A program made the position numbers and the translations under genes. Of a stretch of 64,000 nucleotides of DNA, positions 24,405 through 36,533 are shown piece after piece. Origin of the DNA: Oxyruncus cristatus (taxonomy: Eukaryota > Chordata > Aves > Passeriformes > Cotingidae); NCBI GenBank assembly GCA_013399855.1, contig VXAY01005685.1, positions 241,853-305,852 on the forward strand. Direction: 5' to 3'. The notes under the pieces were generated by a model. That model searched no databases and was not told the origin of the DNA. It was given only the letters and a program-made list of their open reading frames with translations. How positions within the stretch are numbered: position 1 is the first letter of the stretch; each line of letters begins with the position of its first letter.

Positions 24405-25784
24405 TTATCTTAATCAGGATTTTTTTTTTCCTGGATGCAAAAAAGAAACCCAAAACAACAAACAAAACACCAGTATCCATTGTAATTGCTGCACTATTCC
24501 ATCTCAAAGAAGAGATGCGCTGAGTCACTGATAAATAATTCACTTAGGCCTGAAACCACCCTACAAGCCAACTTTTATCTGCTGCAGATACTTCCCTCTT
24601 TTATTTACCTGCCCTGTTTAGGTCAGTAGGACCTCAAAACAAGAGCAAGACTGCCCATCCAGTCTAGTGGGAGTGAAGGAAAAGAGAAAATTTCCTGCCT
24701 TTGTTACATTAGACTTACATTAGACTTCCGTCATAGAACTGAATTATTCAAATTATGACATTTGAAGTTTCATTACTTAGTTACATTTCAGTTTTACTCT
24801 CCCAGAATCACTGCATCTGTTTTTTCAACCAATCACTCGTTGATAAAAAGCTTGGGTTTATCATAAAACTTGAAAAATCATTAGTTAATTTTGGAAGCTG
24901 GGCAATTAATGATTCAGATGTTGACATGGATTTGAAGCAAGCCATATTACATAGATTATTCCAAAGTGACACATTATTCTAAAGCAAGGAGTCTGTTTTG
25001 TGGTTTGGTATCTGACTTGAACTCAGCACAAGAATTCTTCTCACCTGCTGAGCACACAGCCTTCTTCTGGCCATGCTTATGAAATAGCAGTAGTAATGTT
25101 GATTGTATCTGGTATGACCAATATTGTGAAGAAAAACAAAAGAAGCAGCATGTGACACTGTGTGACTGGCCCAAGACTGCCAACTTCTGCAGGACACTGA
25201 CAACCACTGCTGTGAGGTGCTGACCCCTGGGATCAGCTGTTGCTGTGCCCCAGGATGTCCCTCTCTAATTCACTGTGCTGCTTGTCTGCCTGAGGCTGTA
25301 TGCAGGCAAACATGCCAAACTTATCTCTCCTTTATCTCCTGTTTTGGCACATCACCTGTTTCCCACGGTGGTCATTTTGACTTTATCCAAATGGAGAAAA
25401 ATGGGCCTGTTTGGGGGCTGCAGCCTAGTGCTGCTTCTTACCCTAAAATGTGCAATGTCAGTGCCATGAAGTGGTGCCAGTTTCCACCATAAATTCTCCC
25501 CCTTTGCCTTATTGCCATTTGCATGTCTTTGAATGTCTGCAAGGTTCACTGACCGATGCCAGTTTTTAGACAGCAGCTGTCCTTGTGTTCAGCTTTCTGT
25601 TGAACGAAACACCAGCCAGGGACAACCCAGACATCTTTGCTTCTGTAATTCAAATGCACTAAATAAGGCATGGAGTCTACCTTAGTGCACACAATCTGGT
25701 GTTCTCTTTTACGAGACTACTAGAAAGGTGGTTAACACATGCACATTGTTAGGACAACCAGCAGAGAACCAGGCTGCACTTTGA
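24405..25784. other. Intergenic sequence, nothing recognised
   Basis: Unique AT-rich sequence. It contains a short duplication of TTACATTAGAC (about 24704-24726) and overlapping small open frames near 24974-25549 that look like chance. Confidence 0.6.
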
Positions 25785-25800
25785 TTTTTTTTTTTTTTTT
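25785..25800. repeat. Poly(T) tract at the 5' junction of a CR1 copy
   Basis: Sixteen T preceded by TTGA and followed by GATTTTCAGG, directly before the recognisable CR1 sequence. It may mark the integration point, or be a later expansion. Confidence 0.9.
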
Positions 25801-26296
25801 GATTTTCAGGAAGGACATTGAGGGGCTGGAGCAGGTGCAGAGAAGAGCAACCAGGCTGGGGAAGGGACTTGAACACAAGTCCTATGAGGAGAGGCTGAGG
25901 GAGCTGGGGTTGTTTAGCCTGGAGAAGAGAAGGCTCAGGGAAGACCTCATCGCTCTCTACAACTCCCTGAGAGGAAGTTGTAGCCAGGTGGGGGTTGGTC
26001 TCTTCTCCCAGGCAACCAGCAGTAAGACAAGAGGGCATGGCCTTAAGCTGTCCGGGGGTAGGTTTAGATTAGATCTTAGGAAGAAATTCTTTCCAGAGAG
26101 AGTAATCAGCCATTGGAATGGGCTGCCCAGGGAAGCGGTGGATTCTCCATCCCTGGAGGTTTTCAAGATGAGGCTGGACGTGGCATTTAGTTCCATAGTC
26201 TGGTAACCGCAGTGGTGTTGGATCAAGGGTTGGACTTGATGATCTCAGAGGTCCCTTCCAACCCATCTGATTCTATGATTCTGTGATTCTATGATT
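25801..26296 (+). mobile_element. CR1 fragment with open ORF2 end, best preserved copy here
   Basis: The plus strand shows the ORF2 end in one uninterrupted frame to the stop near 26206: [60 protein letters not shown] and [15 protein letters not shown]. The 3' UTR follows, with GGACTTGATGATCTCAGAGG and TCCCTTCCAACC, then three to four tail octamers (ATTCTATG, ATTCTGTG, ATTCTATG) ending at about 26296. The full-length element would carry endonuclease and reverse transcriptase upstream; both are missing, so it cannot move. The intact frame and clean tail suggest the youngest insertion in the window. Confidence 0.96.
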
Positions 26297-29200
26297 CCCT
26301 CTCTGTGTCTGTTACTCAGTTGTTTTTTTGGCTAATGGTTGATGATAGAGATTGAACCAGGATGCATAACTGATATAAGAATTGCTGTTTATTTTGCCAG
26401 CTGTTCACAGTGGCTTCCCTGATGATATTTTTTCTGTGTCCTTTTTTTGAGAGGCTCAGAAAGTGATGTTGGTGTGGAGGAGGATGATGATGAGAAAGAG
26501 TACCTCCTCCCTTTTCCCCTTTCCATGGTCTTTGATTTAATATTCTTCACATTTGCTACACCTCCAGTTCTAACAAAGTGTTTTGGGAAATCAGTCTTTT
26601 GCAACAGGAAATCATCAGGCCTTTGATATGAAAAGATGTTACACCATCAAAAGACACTTGCTTTCAAAATTTTCAGACTTTGGTACAAATCAGCTATCTT
26701 TTTGAAACTAGGAATACATTTGGATTTCATATTTGGGAGGAAATTAGCTTTGATAATTACTTATTAACTAATCTTCTCCAGAATTATATTTTTCTCATAG
26801 TACTTAGTATTTTTTTTCCATGTTTATTGAAAATATCTCTTGGTTAGAAAGCTGAAATAAAATGTATTATCGTATTGATGAAGGTGTAAGTATGTAATTG
26901 CCAACTTGTTGATTCCAGTGCAAGTAGTTGTGCTTTTGAAACAAATGTCATATTTTACTAAATTAATTGAGCTTTTAATGAACAAAAGTTCTCCTGAGTT
27001 TCATTTAAATGTGAAGTACATGTTTCTCAAGGGGCCCATTCTCAGGCAATACCTACTAAAGTTGAATTTGTTATGCTGTATGAACATTTTTAGTTATAGA
27101 GTATTTTCATAAAGAAATCTCAGGAAAGAAAAAATGTTGTATAGGAATTGCTCCAATTAACTGACTAAAATCACTGCCTTAGCTCCAGGGTGCCCATTTT
27201 TCCATATTACAAACAAGATCTTATTCTCTCAACTTGGCCTACAATTTGGCATAGGGGGAAAGCTTTAATTGCTCCATCAATTTTACTGTTTGCTTTAGGT
27301 ATTTCTCGTCTTTTTCTTAGGTTTTGTAATTTTTAAACCTCTCATTCTTTTAATGATTTAGTAATCTCTGTCCTGATGACTTTTAAGTAAAACATATTTC
27401 AAAACAATGCAGCTTATTTTGGCTCCATACAATGAGGCTCATTTAGTACATTTGTATATTAATGAAAGTTTCTGAGACTTCTGTGGATATTTTTGTTTTC
27501 TTTTATCTTTTTACACAACTGTGAAATTCCAGTATCCCTTAGAAAAGTATCATCATTCCAGTTATGCACAAACAGTTTCTGCAGACATTTTTTGTGGCCA
27601 GTTGTAGCTCTGAAATTAGAGATTTCCTGAGATGGTGGAAACAGGATTTACGGTAACCAGGGCTAGATAAATGAAGACATAAAATTGTGCCCTAAGTTAT
27701 CAAATTCCCACAACTATTTCTCACCAAATAAGAACTTCAATATAATTACCATGAGCTCTGGAGAAAATAAAGATTTAGAAATATTTTTGTTTTACTTTGA
27801 AAGAAGTCACTGCCTTAACACACCTATGCTAAATTTAAGAGAAGATTGACTAAGAAAAGACTTTGTTAAAAAGATTTAACTGTAGATCTGTTCCATTACT
27901 GGTAACAGGAACAATGTTGTGAAGCTAAGGGAAAAAGTCTGTAAATCTGGTCCACCAGAAGAAAGAAAAAACATTATTTAAGCATTTTGAAATTACTAGC
28001 TTCATATTCCGTGGTGTTGTAATGTGTGTTTTCTTGAATATTGGATTCAACTGAGAAACCAGTTGCCAAGCATTAGAGAGGCCTCTGAGTGAGAATGTGC
28101 GTTGTTTCATTGATATCCAAGATAAAAAGAAGAATATCTCCACAAACAAGCTCCATCATGTGAGCTACAGCATGACCTTGTGTCTTCATTTAACCAGAAA
28201 TGATAAAGAGATCTTTTTCCCCTCCCTCACCTCTGACAGTGTTTAATTTCAGAGCTGCCAAAAGTCATCATGTAGGCTGGTAGAAAGGTACTTGACTATT
28301 GAGTCCTGGATCACAGATTAGAAAGAATTACTGTAAATACATGAGTGAGTCTTTCTTTCTTTCTGTTTTGCTCCAATATGTTCATCCAACAGAAGTGAAT
28401 CCTTGGCAGAAATCTCATCCTAACAATATTTCTCCTTTTTATGTATCTTACCCTGCTATGAACTCCCTCCTGGTTTTAGTGCAGGGATGCTGCAGTTCTA
28501 CTCGAGATGCTATGGGACAAATTTGTTTTCTCCTTGTGACAGTGGTAGACTGTGAGATTTATACATTCCTTTCGGGTAAAGGATTAACTCATACAATAGA
28601 TTTGATTACACATAAACATTAATCTGGAAGTGAGGGTCCAACCCTCTGTTGAGGGCAAAAAACAGAAAAAGATTGCGTTAGATCCTGATCATTTATTCCA
28701 CTTGGGAATTTTATCAAAAGACTGCAGTAGTGACCTGGTTGTCTGGGTTAATTTGAGAAGACACATTTTTATCGTGTTATTTCTGTGTTAAGAGTCTGAC
28801 ACTTGCCCACTTCTGATGAGAAAGACATCCTCTACTGTTGTGCTGTGTTATTGATTACCAACAGCTTCTCAGACTCTGTCAAGTTAACCCTATACCAATA
28901 TAGGAAGAAATACCTAGAATTGTCTTCCCTCTAAGTGCACATCCACCACGATACCAGAGGAGTTAGAAATTATATTCCTTTTTTAATGCTGTTGAGGACA
29001 GGTACTGAAGCTGTGAAATAACTGTAGTAATTCGTAAGTGTCTGTGAAATGAAAAATCACAGAGAGAAAATATCTCAAGTACTCAGCAATTGCTGTAGTG
29101 TTTTTTATTATCCTCAAAGGCAGGCAGAAGATAATTTCAACACTATCATAATTTTCACAGACAAAACATTAATAAAAATTGGCTCTTTGTTTAGTGTTTT

Positions 29201-30471
29201 ACTAAAAGCAGCTACTTCTTCCTCTCATCCATTTCAGGTAACTGTATTAAAAGTTAATATTTGATTCTGGCAGTAACTAGAAGGGTTTAAAATACCTTCA
29301 AGATCACATTTATGAAATTCTTAGGTGCCTGAGTTTTTCTGAGATTCTGAAGTAGCAACTGAAATTGCTCATCTAAAGGCCGTGTTTGTAGTTTGTGTTT
29401 TTGAATTACCTCGGCTAATCATCTCTGGCAGCGAAAAAAGGCTAATGAAGATACTCTGTCTCCAGTGCTCAAACAACAGTATCCAGAGGCAGCTAAGCAT
29501 CACACTCTGGTCATCTACAAGTGTTAAGGCAAGTATGAGTTCATAAAAACACAGGAACTTCAAAAAATCCCACATATTCTTACTGCATTCACTCCAGGGC
29601 TCATCTTACTTATTTTAGAGTTTTATAAAATAGATTCTCTTTCTAGTGAAAGGAAAGAAATTACACTTTGCGGGGGGGGGGGACAATTGCTGTCCTTTAC
29701 TTTAAGCTTTTAGTGGAGAACTCATGTCCTAAAAGCTCAGCTGTAAAGCTCTACATTTAATTTGTTGCACCCCACCGGTGAACATAGTGAGTCACCCATC
29801 CCTGAGTAACTTCTAAGGCAGCTCATTAATACTAAGAGCGTAGCCCTGCTCACATCTGTCCAATGTGTTGCTGCTCTGAGCCCAGAAAACACCTGTGAGG
29901 ACGTTGACAGCTTTCCCATACACACAATAAGTTTCCTTGAAGCCCATATAGAGAGGTTTATCTGGGTAAACACCACTTCAGTGGTGCTTTCTGTTACCTG
30001 TTCGTGAATGTGCAGGCAGTCACGCTGCAAGACATGGAGCACAGCTGCCACTGGACAGAAGCTTTTGGGAAGATGATAGCACGGAAAAGGCCTTTTATGT
30101 GTGCAAATATATTGAAATAAGTTATACCCTCTCTAGAAAGCAGAAAGAAAACACTTCGCCTGTAACTGGGCTAAATGATTTTGTGAGGTGCTTTGTGTGA
30201 TGTAGGGAAGAGCTGTGTGACTCACTGGTTCCTCTGCAGCTGTGAATGGATAGATGGAGCAGTGGAGGAGAGCTTTTTTCTGTAGAATTCCAGCTAATTT
30301 TTCTTTAAATTACATAAATGAGTGAACATTTACTTAGCTCTCCAGGCCTGTCTGAGCCAGGAGTCTTCAACACAGATTCCTCTTTCAGTCTCTTGAGTGC
30401 TGACTCATGTTCAGGAAAAACCATTCTTAGTTTTTCCCTTTGAAAAAGTGACTATCTAATTTACATGCCTG
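26297..30471. other. Intergenic sequence, AT-rich
   Basis: No gene or transposon recognised. It contains a CTTT run (28351-28364), an 11-base G run (29672-29682) and a 104-codon minus-strand open frame (29737-30051) of no known family and with no supporting signals. Confidence 0.6.
29672..29682. repeat. Run of 11 G
   Basis: Uninterrupted G11 in an AT-rich surrounding (CTTTGC before, ACAATTGC after). It is prone to length variation and sequencing error. Confidence 0.95.
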
Positions 30472-31001
30472 AATCATAAGATCATAGCATATCCTGAGTT
30501 TGAAGGGACCCACAAGGTTGTGTCCAACTCCCGGTCCCACACAAGACCATCCCAAAATACCACGCACCTGAAAGTGTTCTTCAAGCATTTCTTGAACTCT
30601 GTCAGGATTGGTGCAGTGGCCACTTCCCTGGGGAGCCTGTTCCAGTGCCCAACCACCATCTGGGTGAAAAACCTTTTCCTAATATCCAACTGAAACCTCC
30701 CCTGACACAGCTTCATGTTGTTCCCTCATTCATTGGTCACCAGAGAGAACAGTTTGGTACCTGCTCCTCTCTTTCCTCTTGTGAGGAAGTTGTAGGCTGC
30801 TATGGGGTCTCCCCTCGGTCTCCAGACTGAATAAGCCAAGTACCCTCAGCTGCTCCTTGTATGGCTTCTCCTCTAGAGACCCTTCTAGACCCTTCACCAT
30901 CTTTGTAACCCTCCTTTGGATGCTCTCTAAGAGCTTTATATCTTTCTTCCATCGTGGCATCCAAATCTGCACACAGTGCTCAAGGTGAGGACAGACCATC
31001 C
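30472..31001 (-). mobile_element. CR1 fragment, frameshifted ORF2 end and 3' UTR
   Basis: On the plus strand it starts with a decayed tail (GAATCATAAGATCATAGC) and then 3' UTR (TTTGAAGGGACCCACAAGG). On the minus strand the ORF2 end appears in two frames. Upstream: [38 protein letters not shown] and [13 protein letters not shown] (30999-30830). Downstream: KLCQGRFQLDIRKRFF and GHWNRLPREVATAPILTEF (30714-30600). The frame change near 30800 disables it. It belongs to a CR1 subfamily whose 3' end reads GGGACCCACAAGG on the opposite strand, like the copies at 43862 and 46181. Confidence 0.95.
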
Positions 31002-33249
31002 TTCACTCTCTCCTTAGGGCAACCACAAATCCATACAAAAAATATTACAGGATATCTTTACCATGGAGTCCTTTCAACTGCTCTAAGGAATACAGTAAGT
31101 AGGTTCATAATACTGAGCTCTGTATGTGAAATTTTACAAACTGCTGTGCTTCCTCACATCCTGGATTATGGAATTGGCATATTTTTCCCAAAGAAAAAAA
31201 ACATAATTATCCTATCTTAAATAACATTTTTTTTCAGAAGTACTGTAGAAGGTGACTATTTACTATTCCCCCAAACAGAAAACATCATTTAATAAGGTAG
31301 TATAAGAGTACTTGCATTACATTTAAGCACCCTTAGGTAGGATGTAAAAGACTAAATATACAACTCACCTTTGAGGAGATGCACAGTAATAATAATTATA
31401 GTCAGCAATTGTGGTAGTAGTTGTGGGTGCAAATTAAATGTCATCAGAAAGCTTTGGTCTTACACCCTGCCTTGTTTATTCTTTATGTGTACTGCAACTT
31501 CCTCACTGACTTTTGGTGAGAATAAAATCTTACTGGCTGAGATCAGTGGTCTTGAACCTGAGGCTTTCTTTATTGGCACTGACTTATTTACCCATCTTTA
31601 ACAGGAGACTTAGTTTTCATTTAATATAGAAAAAATTAGGAGTTGTGTCTGTCATGAGTAAGAAATGCAGGGAATCCTAAAAATAGTGAGGAATTGTGGT
31701 TTTATATTTTGCCTTTATTTTCCCACTTCAACATTGAAAATTTATTGACAACCACAAAAAGAGATACATTTTGGCAAGGGATAAGGCAAAGGATAATTTT
31801 ACTTTACAATTTTCCTTGTAATCATCTGGCAGATTTTCCCTTAATACAAAAATATTTTAAAAAACAACTTTGAAATTAAAAAAAAGCAAATATTAAGAGA
31901 CTGTATTAATGTCAGCTATGCTGCACCATGTGGCCATTTCCCTTCTATTTTTGGCACACATTTGAATTATGCCCAAGAATATGAAAGCAACATACTCAGG
32001 ATTTCCTTAATGAGAAAAATGGCTTTGGAACCATCCTGGCTGCATAAAAATAGAACTTATGGGTCACACCTGACCTAAGGATTTTTGCTGGTGATTTTTT
32101 TTTTTTTTTCTTTTCTTTGAATTGATGTGATGGTGTGCTTCAGGCTGGATCCATTGAACAGAGCTAAAATCTGTGGCGTTTGCTTTTCCTGAGACTATTT
32201 TTACACATGAGCTTTCTTGGAAGGCTCTTTCTATTTATCTGTAGAGTTTTCTTTTCTTCCCTTGACATTTGTTCTATCATCTGATAAAACCATCTTACAA
32301 GGAGAAAGGAAACTGTTTTTTTCTCTCTCAAAACAGATCAGATATATGAATTAATAGACTCTGCTCATAATATTTCCCCTGAACAGGTCAAAATGGAATG
32401 CAGCAGTATTTTTAACTCGCAAGCACTCAGCTGTGAACCACAAGCCCTGTTTTTTGTTTTCAAGGTGTTTTTAATTGAAGTTGAAAAGCAATGTGGCAAT
32501 ATCCTGATTGCTGTTATTGTCTTAAGGTCCTGCTGTAATCTTTGAACTTCATTTTCTTTCAGGTCTTATGGAGCTTCTCTCCCTTGGGAAATACAGAGTT
32601 ATTCACTTGCTGAGGGAAACAGGGAGGATGTTGTTTAATATTTTGCTTTGTTTATACAGTGTCATTTAAAACATTTCAGGGCTCTGATTAAACTAGAGGA
32701 AATGACTTTATAACTAGAATTTCTAAAGGCAATATGTTCTGGGACATGTACTCCAGACTTTCTCTGCCTCCAACAATTTTGTAAATAACTTTAATATGCC
32801 TGTGAATGCCGTAGCTGTGTATCAGCAAAGTCTAGAGCATTGTTTTGGGGAAGGAAATGGAAGAGTGAGAACATTGTGTTCAAGCCCCTGACAAAAAATA
32901 TGAATATATCTTTTTAATGGATAGCTTCTGTTCCTTCAAGGTAAATAAACAATAAAACAGAAATCTGCTATTGTGAAATCTGATATTGTAAAATTCCTTT
33001 TTAGGTAGAAAACTATGTTGATGCATGAATCTTGGATCACTTACTTAATCTTGTTTAAATGAAAACCATATCTGAAGTTCCTGAATTAATTCCACTCACA
33101 CTTGAAACGTTAGCACAGCTTAGATTAAGACATATTAAAAAACTCTCACTTCATTAAGAAGTTATTAATAGATTTGCTGTAGCCAGCCATCTTGAAGAAA
33201 CACAATGTAACATTTTTATCAGCAGCATTTTAAAATAACATTGAACCTG

Positions 33250-33272
33250 AAAAAAAAAAAAAAAAAAAAAAA
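33250..33272. repeat. Poly(A) tract
   Basis: Twenty-three A followed by CCAAACCAAAAAAATCC. It could be the tail of an old retroposed sequence, but nothing recognisable lies before it. Confidence 0.95.
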
Positions 33273-33651
33273 CCAAACCAAAAAAATCCAGAACAAAACA
33301 CTTGGAATGAGAGTGATTAATGATATAATACAAAGATTGGCAAATTAATTGAGGTAGGTGGGATGATTTTTCTTAATGTTCCTTTCATTGACAAAGAATT
33401 AATGACATTAATGTTTCTCAGGGGGACATGTTGAATGTCATTGGCTTTCCCTCTTCTCAGGTCTTAACAACACGAGTACTGGCAGCAGAGGTACTGGCAG
33501 AAAGGTCTCAGGAGCTCAAATATGGAGCTGGATTGGCTCTTGGATGCTGGAGGCATTGCCTCTTTGCTATTAGTAGGTGACAAACCTCTGTTGGCCCTGC
33601 GATGCTCCTGGTAGCTGCAGCAGCCTGCAGAGCTGGCTGTGATGGCTGGGG

Positions 33652-33691
33652 CTTACTGGCCTGAGCCAGAGCCTTCCTGGCAGCCAGTAAG
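33652..33691. repeat. 40-nt two-stem hairpin sequence
   Basis: Outer arms CTTACTGGC (33652-33660) and GCCAGTAAG (33683-33691) are perfectly complementary over 9 bp. Inside, GCCAG (33665-33669) pairs with CTGGC (33677-33681), with a 7-base loop AGCCTTC. The internal bulges are CTGA and A. Function unknown. Confidence 0.85.
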
Positions 33692-35749
33692 GTGTAGTAA
33701 TTGGCAGATTTCTGCAGGAGAGTGAGGGAAGGGAGAGGAAGGAGAGAATGGGAACAGCTAAATGTACACAGGACAATTAGTTATAACCAAATCCTGCTGG
33801 CATGCTGTGGACTGCCCGTGCCAACATTTACTTGGAAGGTCTGACAGAGTTGCTGCAGTTTTCTTTGTCAGGATTTTGCTAGTTTTAAATACTACTAAAC
33901 TCTAATAAATGTGGAATTTCTCAGTTAGTCGCCCCAAACAAGCTGCTTCACTTAGCAGCTGAAAACCAAAGACAGTTGTTTGTGTTTCAGAGATTTGGGA
34001 GGGAAAGGAGAACCACTGATGATATGAGTGCCAATAATACAAAGGGATTGTCAAGGAGCAAAAGCACTGAATTTGGAAGCAGAGATAATCAGCAGGGTTT
34101 GAAGTCCAAGCAGTAGCTGCCTATCTGATTTTTCTCAGAGGTCTCTGAAACAGCTGGAGCATTACAGTCAGAAGGAAAAAACAGTTAAGAACTGTTTGGT
34201 TCTTCTTTTCCAAATTTTTTCAAGCTTTCTGTTTGAATATAGGTCTATAAACTAAGCTGACCTTAAATTTTGGACTCTGCACAAAACATATCAAAGTATA
34301 TAATACAAATGAGGTTGGTATGTACAGACCTGGGGTATATTGCGCTGTGTTCAAAACAAAGAACAGAATTCAGGGATGCTTGAGTGGATGCTATGTAAAC
34401 TACCAAAATTAAATCAGTCTTCTGGGCATATTCCAAACATTTGTCGTGATGAGATGGTTACTGGCTACAACCAGGAAATGAAAAGGGAGTCTATAATGAA
34501 ACTAACATTTTGGTTTTAAAGCATAGCTGTTGCCACAGCAACCTCTGTAATTGGCACATTTAATCATAAAATTCAGTGCTGCATCTGAACTCACTCGAAC
34601 AATAAGCAGGGTGTCAGTGCTTGCAAACCATTTGAGTAACTGTGAAGAGTTTATTTAGCCTTCCCAGCTGAGGTGAAGGGGGGCATGTACATAAACTGGT
34701 CGTGAAAGGTATTGATTACCTTGATACCCTATAAATCTTCTTTTAAGATTTTTATTTTGGTTTCATAAGCGTAAAAAGGATAAGCACAGAAAAAAAAGAT
34801 ATTCTAAGGAAAATACGAGGCTGAAACAGAAATTTTTGGAGGCAGTTTTTTGCAAGTTCAAGGTTCTTGTATTAAGCAGTAGTTTAACATGCTTCTATTT
34901 ACCAGCCTTTTCAGCATGGAGTCACAAGATAACTGATCTGTCTCCGGTTTGAGCCTTGAGCCATATCTGTTTAACTTCAGATTGGTTTTTGCCTGGTTTT
35001 AATCCTCTGTCTGCTTCTACCAGAATGGAAAAATGAGATGACACCCTGCCAGTTTTTAGGACAAGTAAGAATCATACTGTTTTTGAGGATGGTGTGTCTC
35101 ATGGTAGGTTCATTATTCTTTCTAAACTCTGACTTAAAGCATAAATCTGATAGGTTTTATACAGCATTAAACAATCCATGAATTTCATTTTACAGAATCT
35201 GAAACTTGTTTCTTTTTCAATCCCTCTATGTTTTGAAAGGAGCAGAGAAGTTTTAAGATGGGCAGTGTTGTGACTGGATTATTTTATTTGCAGTAGGAAA
35301 ATCAAATCTTTTTTTTAGATAATATAGTTTATTCTTCAGATAATGCAGTGGCAAGATGACTTAACCCTTATCTTACCTGCAAAACATCTCCTGTCAGGGA
35401 AGAGATCAATAAAGTGCAGATGTTTAAGGCCCTCCCTTTGGAGCTCCCAGAGCTTTCATAGAGTGTGAAAGGAGTTAAAATAATACAGGCATTGTTTCAT
35501 ATTTTGTCTATTTGCTTGATAAATTAATCTTTTTTCCATTACGTGGACTGAGGCTGTAAACGTACCACACTCCAGTAGGGTTGATCGAGGGAGGGCACCA
35601 GCAGTTCATCTTGCTGCTTGACCACGATGTAAAACAAGAGCTACTCCCAAAAGCTGTACTACCCTGACAGCTTGATCCCAGCCCAAATCCATTATTCCTG
35701 TATTGGAATCCAGAGCAACCTTTCTATTTTCAGAACACAGCCTGCTATT

Positions 35750-36533
35750 GCTGAGAGACCCGGACAGGCTGGAAAAGTGGGCCAGCAATAACAGTATCGA
35801 GTTCAACAAAGGCAAGTGTAAGCTGCTAGACTGGGATATCATAACCAAAGGGCCCAGCACAGGCCAGGGTCTGTGTGCCTGGGGAGCAGCCTTGCTGAGA
35901 TGGACCTGGAAGTCCTGGTGTACAACCTGGCACAACAAGCCGAACGTGAGCCAGCTGTGCAACGCTGCAGCAGCAAAGGCAAATCAGATCCTGGGTTACA
36001 TCCACGGGGGCACTGCTGGCTCAGACAGAGATGGGATCATCCCCCTTTCTCAGCACTTGTCAGGCTGCACCTGGAGTACCATGCCCAGTTCTGGTCCCCA
36101 CAATTCCGAAAGATGTCGACAGACTGCAGAAGGTCCAAAGGAGGGCTGCAGGATCTGCCCTGTGAGTAAAGAGTGAAGGAATTAGGTCTTTTCGGTCTGA
36201 AGAAGATAAAGGTTCGGGGGGGACCTTGTCACAGTTTTTCAGTACCATAAGGTCATCTACAAGGAGGACTGAGGCTCTCTCTTCAACATAAGCCACATGG
36301 AGAAGACAAAGGGCATTGGGTACAATTTGAACTGGGAGAGGTTTCATCTCAATATAAGAAATAATTTTTTTACCATGAGAACTATCATTCAGAACAACCC
36401 CAGCAGGGACACCTTAGTTTTTCAAGAGGCAAATGGACAAGGTGATAGGTAAACTCAACTAGGCTTTCTTTTCCACAGAAGGTTGGACCAAATAATTTCT
36501 GAGGTCACTTCCAGTGTTATTCTATGATTCTTT
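35750..36533 (+). mobile_element. Old CR1 fragment with ORF2 palm/thumb region broken by frameshifts
   Basis: The longest CR1 piece here. Plus-strand frames show, in order, DRLEKWASNNSIEFNKGKC (about 35760-35820), SSLAEMDLEVLVYNLAQQ (another frame, about 35885-35940), ALVRLHLEYHAQFWSPQFRK (about 36050-36110), then diverged sequence. These are C-terminal reverse transcriptase segments of CR1 ORF2, spread over at least two frames. The 3' end has GGTTGGACCAAATAATTTC, GAGGTCACTTCCAGTG and TTCTATGATTC. Several frame changes and lost stretches make this one of the oldest copies. Sequence from 35690 to 35750 may also belong to it. Confidence 0.92.

Larger units (their letters stand above)
31002..35749. 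other. Intergenic sequence with homopolymer tracts and a hairpin
   Basis: AT-rich unique DNA with poly(T) at 32095-32109 and poly(A) at 33250-33272. A GC-richer stretch at about 33440-33780 holds a 40-nt hairpin (33652-33691). No coding exon or transposon recognised. Confidence 0.6.

Noticed and set aside
25739..26206. 155-codon frame as a host gene
   Set aside because: From about 25808 it is the CR1 ORF2 end; the first residues come from chance read-through of the poly(T) flank.
29737..30051. 104-codon minus-strand frame
   Set aside because: No known domain, no splice signals examined that would support it, length within chance expectation.
35703..36176. 157-codon frame as a host gene
   Set aside because: It contains CR1 reverse transcriptase segments and is out of frame with the rest of the element.
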